A stretch of 64,000 nt of DNA, taken from the NCBI RefSeq assembly GCF_900637055.1, contig NZ_LR134338.1, positions 6,225,501 through 6,289,500 on the forward strand, written 5' to 3'. Under the pieces are notes generated by a model. The model searched no databases. It had not been told where the DNA came from and saw only the letters and a program-made list of their open reading frames with translations. The stretch comes from Brevibacillus brevis. Its GTDB lineage: Bacteria > Bacillota > Bacilli > Brevibacillales > Brevibacillaceae. The position numbers and the translations under genes were made by a program. Shown in pieces: positions 7,686-16,519 of this stretch. How positions within the stretch are numbered: position 1 is the stretch's first letter; the number at the start of each line of letters is the position of its first letter.

Positions 7686-9674
7686 ATGTTTTTGTTCAAC
7701 AAACTCAGGAACAAAATGATCCTTTGGTTTCTCGTCGTGGCCGTCATTCCACTTGCTGCCGTTTCGTCTTTTATCACGAGCAGCTTTTCATCCATTCTGA
7801 TTGATAAACAAAAATCATCCTATGTTGACCTTACTTCCAGTACAGCCATAGCTATGGATCAATATCTGGACCGGCGTATGACAGAAATTCAGGTTTTAGC
7901 CCGTACCTCGGATATTCAATCCGATGATGCAGCGGCAAAAAATGAATTCATCCGCAAGTTTACCGAGGAAATGAAACTGTATGACGGAAATACGTTTATC
8001 GCAAGCGATGGAAAAGTAACGGCTGATACGTTCCCCAAAAGCGTTGGAATCAATCTTGGCGAGCGCCAATTCTTCAAAGACGGTATGCAGGACAAGCCCA
8101 GCTTCTCCGATGTTCTTGTTGCGAAGACAACCGGCAATCGCTCTATCATCGTCGCTTCCCCTGTAAAAGCGAAAAACAATCAGAAGCTTGGTGTCTTGAC
8201 AGGGCTTGTCAATGTAGATGACTTCACAGCTACATTTCTCAAAGATTTGAAAGTAGGCAACGATGGTTATCCGATTCTCGTTGATAACAAGGACCACATT
8301 CAGTACCATCCCACCCAGGATCTGATCGGAAAACCGCTTGAGGAATCCGCTCTGCCGCAACCATTAATGGAAATCCTTAAATCAGGAAAAACGGAAAAGG
8401 GCTCATACAGCTACTCGGACAATGGCAAGGACTACGTTGTCACCTATTCTCCCATTCCCAAGACCAACTTTGGTTTGTATCTGCATATCCCCGTCGAATC
8501 CATAACGTCTGCGGTTTCATCCGTTACCACCATGGTTACGATCATTGTCATCGTTGTTGTTGCTGTCGTCATCGCAATCGCATACGCTGTTTCCCGGCAA
8601 ATCTCACGCCCTATTGCGGCAGTTGCCTCCGTGGCTAACCGTATTTCCGAGGGTGAACTGACTGTACAGCCCTTGCAGATTCGAACTAAGGATGAGGTTG
8701 GACAGCTATCTCAATCAGTAAACACAATGGTGCTCAACCTGCGAACGATTATTCAACAAGTAAATGATACAGCTTCAGATCTTGCTTCTTCAGCAGAGGA
8801 ATTGTCGGTCAACGCCGACCATACGAGCAAGGCTACCGAACAAATCGCCATAACGATTCAGGAAGTAGCTTACGGTGCGGAAAAGCAAGTGAAGAGTGTA
8901 GAGGAAAGCGTCACTGCAATTCAAGGCGTATCGACAGGGGCTCAGCAGGTTGCCACGAATGCACAGCAAGCTGCCGAATCGGCTTTGGGCGCTTCCCAAA
9001 TTGCAGTGGAAGGCAATCAGGCCCTTCAGGTCGTGATCAGCCAGATGCAATCGATCGAGAACACTGTCGGCAACATTGCCGATATCGTCAAACGATTAGG
9101 AAACAGCTCGCAGGAAATCGGACAAATCGTACAAGTCATCACCGCCATAGCTGAACAAACAAATCTGTTAGCACTTAACGCAGCTATTGAAGCGGCGAGA
9201 GCTGGTGAACAGGGGCGCGGATTCGCCGTTGTGGCAGACGAAGTACGCAAATTGGCTGAGCAGTCCGCGCAATCCGCGCAACAGATTAAACTGTTGATTA
9301 CGACGATTCAGCTCGAATCCAACCAGGCTGTCCTTTCGATGGAACAGGGCACTAAAGAGGTCGCCACGGGACTTACGGTCGTTAACAATGCAGGCAAGTC
9401 CTTTGAACAGATCCAAGATGCTGTCACGCAGGTGGCAAGCCAAATTCAAGAAGTAAAGGCTTATTCTGAGCAAATGTCTTTTGGCACCAAACAGGTGGTA
9501 GAATTGGTCAGTGTCATTGAAGAAGTAGCGGAGAATTCTGCTGACGGAACACAAAGCGTGTCGGCCGCCACAGAAGAACAGCTGGCAGCTATGGAAGAAG
9601 TCAGTTCATCAGCTACTTCTCTGGCAAGAATAGCCGAAGAACTGCAATCTCATGTAAGCAAATTCAAGATATAG
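7686..9674 (+). CDS. Methyl-accepting chemotaxis protein (dCache-type sensor)
   Basis: This is a 662-residue chemoreceptor. TM1 lies at residues 10-33, an extracellular dCache-like ligand-binding region runs to about 275, TM2 is about 280-302, then HAMP (SRQISRPIAAVASVANRISEG) and a cytoplasmic coiled coil. The hairpin tip AEQTNLLALNAAIEAARAGEQGRGFAVVADEVRKLAEQS is the highly conserved CheA/CheW contact region. It would signal chemoeffector binding to the flagellar motor. The start follows GGAGTGGAAAAACCCT. It may be co-transcribed with the GGT gene under the c-di-GMP riboswitch, which would link an extracellular peptidase to taxis. Confidence 0.95.
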   Translation: MFLFNKLRNKMILWFLVVAVIPLAAVSSFITSSFSSILIDKQKSSYVDLTSSTAIAMDQYLDRRMTEIQVLARTSDIQSDDAAAKNEFIRKFTEEMKLYDGNTFIASDGKVTADTFPKSVGINLGERQFFKDGMQDKPSFSDVLVAKTTGNRSIIVASPVKAKNNQKLGVLTGLVNVDDFTATFLKDLKVGNDGYPILVDNKDHIQYHPTQDLIGKPLEESALPQPLMEILKSGKTEKGSYSYSDNGKDYVVTYSPIPKTNFGLYLHIPVESITSAVSSVTTMVTIIVIVVVAVVIAIAYAVSRQISRPIAAVASVANRISEGELTVQPLQIRTKDEVGQLSQSVNTMVLNLRTIIQQVNDTASDLASSAEELSVNADHTSKATEQIAITIQEVAYGAEKQVKSVEESVTAIQGVSTGAQQVATNAQQAAESALGASQIAVEGNQALQVVISQMQSIENTVGNIADIVKRLGNSSQEIGQIVQVITAIAEQTNLLALNAAIEAARAGEQGRGFAVVADEVRKLAEQSAQSAQQIKLLITTIQLESNQAVLSMEQGTKEVATGLTVVNNAGKSFEQIQDAVTQVASQIQEVKAYSEQMSFGTKQVVELVSVIEEVAENSADGTQSVSAATEEQLAAMEEVSSSATSLARIAEELQSHVSKFKI

Positions 9675-9689
9675 TCCAAACAACGAAAA

Positions 9690-9733
9690 CAAGGAAAGCC
9701 GCCATGCATGTTGCCCGGCGGCTCTTTCCTGCT
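9690..9733. terminator. Bidirectional terminator between the chemoreceptor and GDPD
   Basis: AGGAAAGCCGCC pairs with GGCGGCTCTTTCCT across an ATGCATGTTGCCC loop, between two convergent genes. Confidence 0.7.
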
Positions 9734-9738
9734 TGCGC

Positions 9739-10458
9739 TTATACAAACTCCCACATCCGGTCAGGATGGTTCGTGCAAATTTGAACCTGAGGATGCCACG
9801 AAATGACTTCGCGGATATGCTTCGGATCATCCAGCGTCCACGCGATGACTTTGAAGCCTTTTTCAATCGCGGCTACAGTTAGCTCGCGAGTCAGGAACGG
9901 ATATCCCATGGAGAGAATCGTAGCACCTGCTGCCTCCATCTGTTCCAGCATGAGTACAGGGCGACCATATACAATCAGACCTGTCTGCACTTCTTGATCG
10001 AGCGTGCGTACGTGACGGATCAAATCGTGGTCAAATGAAGTCAGGTACACCTCTTGCTTCATGCCATGCTTTTCTACAAGCGCGAGCACCTTTTCTGCGA
10101 TACCAGGATACATGTCACTTGTTGCTTTCAACTCGATATTTAGCGTGCAGCGACCTCTTACTGCGATCAGTACTTCCTCGAGTGTAGGGATTTTTTCGCC
10201 TGCAAACTTGTCGCCAAACCAGCTCCCTGCATCCAGCTCACGCAGCTCTGCCAAGGTATGATCCATGACCAGACCGCGGCCATTGGTCGTGCGTTCCAGC
10301 GTAAAATCATGAATCAGCACCGGAACACCGTCACGCGTCAGCTGTACATCAATTTCCATTGCTTTGATAGCTGGCTCTGCCAAAGCCAATCGAATCGCTG
10401 TCATTGTATTCTCAGGGACTTTGCCTGACCACCCGCGATGTGCCATACAAATGTTCAT
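9739..10458 (-). CDS. ugpQ: Glycerophosphodiester phosphodiesterase, cytoplasmic
   Basis: The 239-residue TIM-barrel enzyme hydrolyses glycerophosphodiesters to sn-glycerol 3-phosphate plus an alcohol. It starts with AHRGWSGKVPENTMTAI (catalytic His7 and the metal ligands), then EIDVQLTRDGVPVLIHDFTLERTTNG with the second catalytic His near residue 52. There is no signal peptide, so it acts on substrates already imported, like UgpQ. It is the last gene of the glpP-HAD-ugp operon, 30 bases after ugpB, with AGGAG before its ATG. The context fits uptake and hydrolysis of glycerophosphodiesters from phospholipid turnover. Confidence 0.92.
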   Translation of the reverse strand: MNICMAHRGWSGKVPENTMTAIRLALAEPAIKAMEIDVQLTRDGVPVLIHDFTLERTTNGRGLVMDHTLAELRELDAGSWFGDKFAGEKIPTLEEVLIAVRGRCTLNIELKATSDMYPGIAEKVLALVEKHGMKQEVYLTSFDHDLIRHVRTLDQEVQTGLIVYGRPVLMLEQMEAAGATILSMGYPFLTRELTVAAIEKGFKVIAWTLDDPKHIREVISWHPQVQICTNHPDRMWEFV

Positions 10459-10488
10459 GTCGCCAGCTCCTCTATCGTTTCGTTTCTG

Positions 10489-11817
10489 TTATTTTTTCAA
10501 AAGCTTGCTGCCTTTTTCTGTCGCCGCCTGCATCGCTTCATCTACAGTCGCTTGGCCTAGCATCGCACGCTGCAGTTCTTTTTGAATCACATCCTGCAAT
10601 TCTTTGTAGCCTGGAGCCATTGGACGAGGATAGCCGTATTGCAGTTGATCTACCGCGACCTTGAAGTTTGGATCTTTTTCATAGAAAGCCTTCATTTCAG
10701 CCGAATCGATTGCCTCTGTCGTAACAGGCATATAACCGGAAGCGATTGACCAAGGAACTGTTTGCGCGGTGTCGGTCATCCACTTCATGAATTCCCACGC
10801 TGCTTTTTTCTCTGCATCGGTCGACTTCGCCAGCATCACGAGATTCGCGCCGCCCGTTGGCGTACCAAACGTTTTATTGGCTGGCAAGAAAGCTGCACCC
10901 ATGTCAAATTTGGCATTTTTCTTCAATTCCGTCAAGGAACCAGTCGAGGTAAAAATCATGCCCACTTTTTGATTCAAGAAGTCTTGCTCCGCTACATCCC
11001 ACGCGTTGTAATTCTCCCCTGGAGGGTTTTTCATAATGCCTTCCTTCACCATTTTGGACCAGAGCTCAAGCGGTGCCTTTCCTGCTTCATTGTTGATGGT
11101 CAGCTCCTTGCCGTCCTCGCTCAGGATGTTGCCCCCGCCTTGGAAAACAAGCGCTTCGTAGAACCAAATATCAACAGGCGTCGAGAAGCCGTACCGGGTA
11201 ATTTTGTCTCCCTCTTTTTTGCTCAGCTTTTGCGAGAAGCTGACGAGCTCATCCCACGTTTTCGGACCGTTTGAATCAAGTCCTGCTTCTTTTAACATAT
11301 CACGGTTGATGTACAGCAGTGGAGTGGAGCGGTTAAATGGCACTGCGTACAGTTTGTCATTCCAATAAGAGTTTTTCATAAGACCAGGAATGTACTTCTT
11401 TTCATCCCCCTGCGAGTAAGGCGTCAAATCTTCCAAAACCTTTGCATCCGCAAATGCCGCGATTGAAGCGATCTCGACCATCGTGACATCTGGATTGTTG
11501 CCCGCTGCTACAGATGCCAGTACTTTCGAGTGATTCTCTTGATACGCACCTTGGTAGGCTGGTTTGACGACAATATCTTTATGTGTTTCATTGAATTTTT
11601 TGACCATATCCTCAATTGTTTTCCCACGAACGCCACCCAACGCATACCAGAAATCAATTTCGACAGGGCCGCTGGATGCTGTAGACGCTGCCGGCTGAGA
11701 AGTGCTGCCAGTACTAGCAGACTGTTCTTTTCCAGATGATCCGCACCCAGCCAACACTCCTGACAATCCGATAGTCAATGCACATAGAATCGTTCCAGTC
11801 TTTTTCATGGAAAACAT
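10489..11817 (-). CDS. ugpB: Glycerol-3-phosphate ABC transporter, substrate-binding lipoprotein
   Basis: This 442-residue extracellular solute-binding protein of family 1 has a lipoprotein signal, LSGVLAGC, with the lipidated Cys at residue 25, followed by a low-complexity Ser/Thr/Gln/Ala linker. The mature part (VEIDFWYALGGVRGKTIEDMVKKFNETH, later TGGANLVMLAKST) is typical of UgpB/maltose-type binding proteins. It captures glycerol 3-phosphate or glycerophosphodiesters for the UgpA/UgpE permease. GGAGG lies ten bases before the ATG at 11817. Substrate is inferred from the glpP and GDPD neighbours. Confidence 0.9.
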   Translation of the reverse strand: MFSMKKTGTILCALTIGLSGVLAGCGSSGKEQSASTGSTSQPAASTASSGPVEIDFWYALGGVRGKTIEDMVKKFNETHKDIVVKPAYQGAYQENHSKVLASVAAGNNPDVTMVEIASIAAFADAKVLEDLTPYSQGDEKKYIPGLMKNSYWNDKLYAVPFNRSTPLLYINRDMLKEAGLDSNGPKTWDELVSFSQKLSKKEGDKITRYGFSTPVDIWFYEALVFQGGGNILSEDGKELTINNEAGKAPLELWSKMVKEGIMKNPPGENYNAWDVAEQDFLNQKVGMIFTSTGSLTELKKNAKFDMGAAFLPANKTFGTPTGGANLVMLAKSTDAEKKAAWEFMKWMTDTAQTVPWSIASGYMPVTTEAIDSAEMKAFYEKDPNFKVAVDQLQYGYPRPMAPGYKELQDVIQKELQRAMLGQATVDEAMQAATEKGSKLLKK

Positions 11818-11849
11818 GGTTTGATTTCCTCCCTAAGAGCTATCTTTTA

Positions 11850-12677
11850 TTATTTGGATTGATAGATGAACGCTTTGATAATATGCCGTTGTGCCACGAA
11901 GAAAATCACGAGAATCGGTAGAATGAGGATCATGTTGCCCGCCATCATGACGTTCCACAAGGTTCCGCCGTCGGACATGTGCAAGCTGGATATTCCGATC
12001 GGCAAGGTGCGAACCTCGTCGCTGTTGGTCATAATCAGCGGCCAGAAATAGTCGTTCCAATGGTAGATAAAGCTGAAAAGTCCGAAAGTGACCAGCACAG
12101 GCTTCGCCATCGGCACCATGATCGTCCACATGATCTTCCATTCGGACGCGTTATCCAGACGTGCTGCCTCGATCACTTCATCGGGCACCTGCATGAATGC
12201 TTGCCTGAGCAGGAAGATCCCGAAAGCACTGGCTGCGTACGGCAGGATGAGCGACCACAGCGTATTGACGAGTCCCCAGCCACTCAATTGCACGTAAATC
12301 GGCAAAAAGATGACTTGTCCGGGAATCATCAAGACAATCAAGACGAGACCGAACAACAGATTGCGACCGGGAAACTTGTAGCGTGCAAAAGCGTAAGCTG
12401 CGGGCACCGCCGTCAAAAATTGCAGGATCAAAATCCCCACCGCAACCAGAATGCTGTTCCAGGTAAACATAAGGAACGGACCTGATTCCCACGCTTGGGC
12501 GAAGTTGCTCCACTCCCACGTCTCAGGCAAAAGCGTCGGGGGAAATTGCCGGACCTCTGGCATCGTTTTGAAAGCCGTCGATGCCATCCACAGAAACGGG
12601 AACACAAACAGGAAAGCCACGATCAAAAGCCCAATCCATTCCACGGTCTTGCGTGAAGCCAAAACCACTCGATACAT
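11850..12677 (-). CDS. ugpE: Glycerol-3-phosphate ABC transporter permease UgpE
   Basis: The 275-residue inner-membrane protein has six hydrophobic segments and the EAA loop EAARLDNASEWKIMWTIMVPMAKP, which contacts the ATPase. The order of membrane segments and the short N-terminus match the UgpE/MalG half of family-1 carbohydrate importers. It lies 26 bases after ugpA and 32 bases before ugpB in the same operon. Assignment to glycerol 3-phosphate rests on operon context with glpP and GDPD. Confidence 0.9.
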   Translation of the reverse strand: MYRVVLASRKTVEWIGLLIVAFLFVFPFLWMASTAFKTMPEVRQFPPTLLPETWEWSNFAQAWESGPFLMFTWNSILVAVGILILQFLTAVPAAYAFARYKFPGRNLLFGLVLIVLMIPGQVIFLPIYVQLSGWGLVNTLWSLILPYAASAFGIFLLRQAFMQVPDEVIEAARLDNASEWKIMWTIMVPMAKPVLVTFGLFSFIYHWNDYFWPLIMTNSDEVRTLPIGISSLHMSDGGTLWNVMMAGNMILILPILVIFFVAQRHIIKAFIYQSK

Positions 12678-12703
12678 GCTGCTCCTCCTTTCTCACGAGT
12701 TCA

Positions 12704-13660
12704 TCAGCGATAATGCACGCGCTTGGACATCACCAGGAAATGCAGAGCTGTTAAAATCCCAACCAGTATCAGCAAAATGACAGAGGCAGCCGAAGCAATC
12801 CCGCCATTGTAGAAGTCCATGCCCTGCTCGTAAATGTAGTAGACAAGCATGTTCGTACTATTGATTGGACCACCCTGTGTCATAATGGCAATCGTGTCAA
12901 ACGCTTGAAAGGATGAGATCGTATTGATAATGAGCAAAAAGAAAATCGTCGGCGACAGCATCGGTATCGTAATACGCCTCAGCGTCCGCCACCACGGCGA
13001 TTGATCGAGCGCCGCTGCCTCGTATATATCGCCCGGAATGCTTTGCAAACCTGCGATGAAAATGAGTGTGTTATAGCCGACACCTTTCCAAATGCTGACG
13101 ATGATCAGTGACAACAAGGAGCTTTTCGGGTCAGTCAGCCATGTATACGCAGGCAATCCGACCGCTTCCAGTCCTGCGTTCAACAGGCCAAACTGCGGGT
13201 CCATCAGCCACATCCACAGCATCGAGACAGATACCAGCGAAATGATGTGAGGACTGAAAACAGTCGCCTGAATAATGCCGTACACCTTTGCCTTTTTGTT
13301 CAGCCATAGTGCGAGCAGGAAAGATAGTGTCAGGCCGATCCCTACTGTCGCAATGGTAAAGACTGCGGTATTTCCCAATACTTGATGAAAATCCCCGTCT
13401 ACCATCAAGTCCTGATAGTTTTGCAAGCCTACCCATTCCATTTGCTCCAGATTGATCAATGACCAGTCCTGAAAGCTCAAATAAATGATCGAGCCAATCG
13501 GGTAAAAGAAGAACAGGACAAAGCAAATCAATGCGGGTGCCAGATACAAGTACGGACGCAGTCGGGACGCTAGGTCAGACCATGCGAGTGTAGACGGACG
13601 CACTTCTGTTTTCGACTGGCTTACACCAGGCAACTCCTGTACAGTTGCCGCTTTTCGCAT
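12704..13660 (-). CDS. ugpA: Glycerol-3-phosphate ABC transporter permease UgpA
   Basis: The 318-residue permease has six membrane segments after a roughly 30-residue cytoplasmic N-terminus. Its EAA loop reads EAAALDQSPWWRTLRRITIPMLSPT. It is the MalF/UgpA partner of UgpE. Its ATG at 13660 overlaps the TGA of ugpC (TGATG), and GGAGGGG precedes it, showing tight translational coupling within the operon. Confidence 0.9.
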   Translation of the reverse strand: MRKAATVQELPGVSQSKTEVRPSTLAWSDLASRLRPYLYLAPALICFVLFFFYPIGSIIYLSFQDWSLINLEQMEWVGLQNYQDLMVDGDFHQVLGNTAVFTIATVGIGLTLSFLLALWLNKKAKVYGIIQATVFSPHIISLVSVSMLWMWLMDPQFGLLNAGLEAVGLPAYTWLTDPKSSLLSLIIVSIWKGVGYNTLIFIAGLQSIPGDIYEAAALDQSPWWRTLRRITIPMLSPTIFFLLIINTISSFQAFDTIAIMTQGGPINSTNMLVYYIYEQGMDFYNGGIASAASVILLILVGILTALHFLVMSKRVHYR

Positions 13661-14727
13661 CAGCTATCCCCTCCTGCACGTGTCGATACAGGCTCTCGTC
13701 CACTCATACGACCCACTCGTTTTCCGCTACCCTTTTCGAACACATACATGTACTCCCACTGCACAGTGACCGTGACCGAGGAGCCGACCTGCATCGCTAC
13801 CTCCGAGTCCGCTTTGACGATGACCCTGCCTTTTTCCGTCTCTACGTGAAGGAGCGTGTCTGAGCCAAGAATTTCCCTGGATACGACCTGACCTCGTGCG
13901 TTCCACATCTCTTCGCTCGTAATGGCAGAGACAGCCAGAGGCAACAACACTGCTTTTTCCGGGCGGAATCCCCATACGTGCTCACTCTTGCCCTCCGCTG
14001 AAACAATGTTCATCGGCGGAGAACCGATAAATTGGGCAACAAACAGATTTTCCGGCTCCTGATACAAATCCATCGGGGCCGCTACTTGCATAATGTGTCC
14101 GTCATTCATGACAACGATCTGATCGCCCATGGTCATCGCCTCTACCTGATCATGTGTCACGTAGATGAAGGTGCTGCCGAGCTGCTTGTGCAGGCTAGTC
14201 AATTCCACACGCATCTGATTTCGCAGCTTTGCATCGAGATTGGAGAGGGGTTCGTCCATCAGGAAAACCTTTGGCTTTTTCACCATGGCCCTCGCGAGTG
14301 CAACACGTTGCCTTTGACCACCGGAGAGCTGAGAAGGCTTGCGCTTGAGATAATCGGTTAGCCCGACGATTTCCGCGATCTCCTCTACCAGCACCTGACA
14401 TTCCTTTTTCGATGTTCCACGATTTCTCAAGCCATAAGCGATATTGTCGTACACGTTCATGGTTGGGTAGAGGGCGTAATTTTGAAAAACCATCGCAATA
14501 TCACGCTTGCCAGGTGGCAATTGATTCACTGTTTGATCACCGATCATGATTTTGCCGTCCGTCACTGTTTCCAAGCCAGCGATCATCCTGAGTGTGGTTG
14601 ATTTCCCACAGCCGGACGGACCTACCAGAACCGTAAAGGAGCCATCTGGAATGACCAAATCCAATCCTTTGACCACACTTTGATTCTGAAAGGCTTTCGT
14701 TACCTGCTCCAACACCACACGTGCCAT
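13660..14727 (-). CDS. ugpC: Glycerol-3-phosphate ABC transporter ATP-binding protein UgpC
   Basis: This 355-residue ABC ATPase of the MalK/UgpC type has Walker A GPSGCGKST (about 37-45), the signature LSGGQRQRVALARA (about 134-147), Walker B KVFLMDEPLSNLDAKLR and the switch His in YVTHDQVEAMTMGD. A C-terminal TOBE-like regulatory domain begins near residue 235. It energises the UgpA/UgpE permease. It lies six bases downstream of the HAD gene and overlaps ugpA. Such ATPases are sometimes shared between sugar importers, so it may serve other systems too. Confidence 0.92.
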   Translation of the reverse strand: MARVVLEQVTKAFQNQSVVKGLDLVIPDGSFTVLVGPSGCGKSTTLRMIAGLETVTDGKIMIGDQTVNQLPPGKRDIAMVFQNYALYPTMNVYDNIAYGLRNRGTSKKECQVLVEEIAEIVGLTDYLKRKPSQLSGGQRQRVALARAMVKKPKVFLMDEPLSNLDAKLRNQMRVELTSLHKQLGSTFIYVTHDQVEAMTMGDQIVVMNDGHIMQVAAPMDLYQEPENLFVAQFIGSPPMNIVSAEGKSEHVWGFRPEKAVLLPLAVSAITSEEMWNARGQVVSREILGSDTLLHVETEKGRVIVKADSEVAMQVGSSVTVTVQWEYMYVFEKGSGKRVGRMSGREPVSTRAGGDS

Positions 14728-14733
14728 CTGTTT

Positions 14734-15396
14734 TTATTTCCCTCCTTGCGCCTTTGCGGCCAGCATTTCCGTAACAAATGTCTCAAAATCGGCGTAGCGG
14801 TAATCCGGAGAAGCGTAGAGCCATTTCTCTTGTCCGTACCACTCCAGCACGACAGATTGCACGCCCGCTCCTACCGCAGCCAATACATCATAGCGACTGT
14901 CACCGATCATCATGGCTTGCTCGGGACTTTTGCCTAGCGCTCCCAGCGCTTTTTGTACAGGCTCAGCCGACGGCTTGCCTCGTGATACATCATCGACCGT
15001 GACGATTGCCTCAAACAGATGCTCAATTCCTGCCATCTCCAGACCCGCCAATGTAAACTCCCGTTGCTTGTTCGTGACGATCGCCATCGTAAAGCCCGCC
15101 GCCTTCAGCTTTTCCAACCCTTCGCGAACAAACGGAAACAGTTTGACGTGTTCTTCATGATGCTCCCGTACATAGGCGAAGTATCTCTGCAGCACTTCCT
15201 TTTTGTCAGGGACGCCCGCTGCTGTAGCAACTGCCGCCAAAAAATCATCAAACGATTCGCCAAAACGTGCGAGCAGCTCTTCTCTGCTAAAATGTCCCGG
15301 TGCGTACTGCTCAGCCGTAAAAGCAACGGCATCCACGACCGCATCCCGACTGTCCAGCAAGGTCCCGTCCAAATCAAATAACAACGCTTGAATCAA
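14734..15396 (-). CDS. HAD-family phosphatase (Gph/PpaX-like)
   Basis: The 220-residue haloacid dehalogenase has the motif I DLDGTLLDS at residues 8-16 with the nucleophilic Asp, motif II IVTNKQ, and motif IV MIGDSRYDVLAA, plus a helical cap of the phosphoglycolate/pyrophosphatase type. It would remove phosphate from a small molecule. Its place between glpP and ugpC suggests a substrate linked to glycerol 3-phosphate, but this is inference. The TTG start at 15396 follows GGAAGGAG by about ten bases and overlaps the 3' end of glpP by 23 bases. Confidence 0.85.
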   Translation of the reverse strand: MIQALLFDLDGTLLDSRDAVVDAVAFTAEQYAPGHFSREELLARFGESFDDFLAAVATAAGVPDKKEVLQRYFAYVREHHEEHVKLFPFVREGLEKLKAAGFTMAIVTNKQREFTLAGLEMAGIEHLFEAIVTVDDVSRGKPSAEPVQKALGALGKSPEQAMMIGDSRYDVLAAVGAGVQSVVLEWYGQEKWLYASPDYRYADFETFVTEMLAAKAQGGK

Positions 15397-15973
15397 TGTT
15401 CATACACTCCTTCCACAGCAGGGGATTTCCGACTGAAACAGCTGTCGCTCCATGCTTCAATACTTCCTCCATCTGTTCCCGCTTGCGAATCAGCCCGCCT
15501 GAAATGATCGGGGTATCGATCACACTTCGAAATTCTTCGATAAACTCTGGCAGCAAACCAGGCATCAGCTCAACAGCGTCAGGCTGTGTATCTTGCAGGG
15601 AAGTTAGGCCTGATTTAATCGAGTCGCTATCGACCAAAAACAAACGCTGAATCGTCAGCAGGCCTTGCTTTTTCGCCAGCTTGACCAGTGTGTTGCGCGT
15701 AGTGACGATCCCGTCTGGCTTGACGTAATGCGCCAGAAATGCGATGCCTTCCCGGTCATGACTGATTCCGCCAATCCGCTCCAAATGAAGAAATACAGGG
15801 ATATTTTTCGACTTGAAATAATCCACGTAGCCTTTGATCACACCAATGTTGCCAATCGAGAGTACCGCAGCACTCAATTTTGCCTCTGCCGCTTTTTCCA
15901 GGTACTTCGCTTCTTTTACGGAAGCGATTAGCTTGTACTGTGCCAGTCTTGCATGAAACTGTTCCTGGTTCAC
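15374..15973 (-). CDS. glpP: Glycerol-3-phosphate-responsive antiterminator GlpP
   Basis: The 199-residue protein is full length for GlpP. The segment KLSAAVLSIGNIGVIKGYVDYFKSKNIPVFLHLERIGGI and the late DAVELMPGLLPEFIEEF and TPIISGGLIRKREQM are hallmarks of the family. In Bacillus GlpP binds glycerol 3-phosphate and the leader of glp mRNAs to prevent termination. The GTG at 15973 is chosen because AAGGAGG lies nine bases before it; upstream in-frame codons have no site. It is the first gene of the glp/ugp operon. Confidence 0.93.
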   Translation of the reverse strand: MNQEQFHARLAQYKLIASVKEAKYLEKAAEAKLSAAVLSIGNIGVIKGYVDYFKSKNIPVFLHLERIGGISHDREGIAFLAHYVKPDGIVTTRNTLVKLAKKQGLLTIQRLFLVDSDSIKSGLTSLQDTQPDAVELMPGLLPEFIEEFRSVIDTPIISGGLIRKREQMEEVLKHGATAVSVGNPLLWKECMNIDSSVVI

Positions 15974-16194
15974 TCGTTTAAGCCTCCTTATGCCCAAGAC
16001 AAAAAACCCTGCGACATGACAATGCCAAAGAACTCTCGATGAAAGTGCTTGGAAAGGCTGTCGGGGGTTTCTCCATGGCTCCAACCGAAGGGATGTGTTC
16101 ACTTGTTACTTTGAATGGTACTGTACGAGCGTTAAGGAAGCTTAAAGGGAATGTTAATTATCGGAAAAGATGTGGTTTACAATTTGATCGGACT

Positions 16195-16418
16195 TTAGTG
16201 GAGGAGAGGAAAAAGGAGAAACCACTCAGGCTTCTTGTCACACCTGCTGGGGGTTTGACTGGCCGGTTCCATGGAAAAAGCGAAACCCGCGTCCAAAGTA
16301 GTCCACTCAGGAGGTAAGTTCAGAGGTGGCCGCTAAAATCGTGTTTCGCTTTTTCCATTCCACCTTGGTCGGTGTTCCAAAGATCCTTCGTCGGTTTCTC
16401 CTTTTTCCTCTCTACAGC
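16195..16418. repeat. Structured intergenic repeat, family A copy 2
   Basis: Outer arms GAGAGGAAAAAGGAGAAACC (16204-16223) and its exact complement (16393-16412) enclose inner arms ATGGAAAAAGCGAAAC (16271-16286) and its complement (16343-16358). The core reads GGGGGTTTGACTGGCCGG. Compared with copy 1 at 1019-1221, several arm positions changed on both sides so that pairing is kept. It fills most of the gap between glpP and the nucleoside phosphorylase. Confidence 0.85.
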
Positions 16419-16475
16419 TACTGCTTCCATATCAAGCCTACTAAATAAAAATAAAAACACTGCATGAATGCAAAA

Positions 16476-16508
16476 ACACCCAGAACCTAAATCAGTTCCG
16501 GGCGTTCC
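16476..16508 (-). terminator. Terminator of the nucleoside operon
   Basis: On the minus strand CGCCCGGAACTGATTTAGGTTCTGGGTG followed by TTTTT forms a hairpin just after the nucleoside phosphorylase stop. Confidence 0.8.
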
Positions 16509-16519
16509 TATAAATGAAT

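Noticed and set aside
16039..16317. 92-codon plus-strand frame between glpP and the phosphorylase gene
   Set aside because: It runs from antisense DNA into the family A repeat; no ribosome site or conserved protein pattern.
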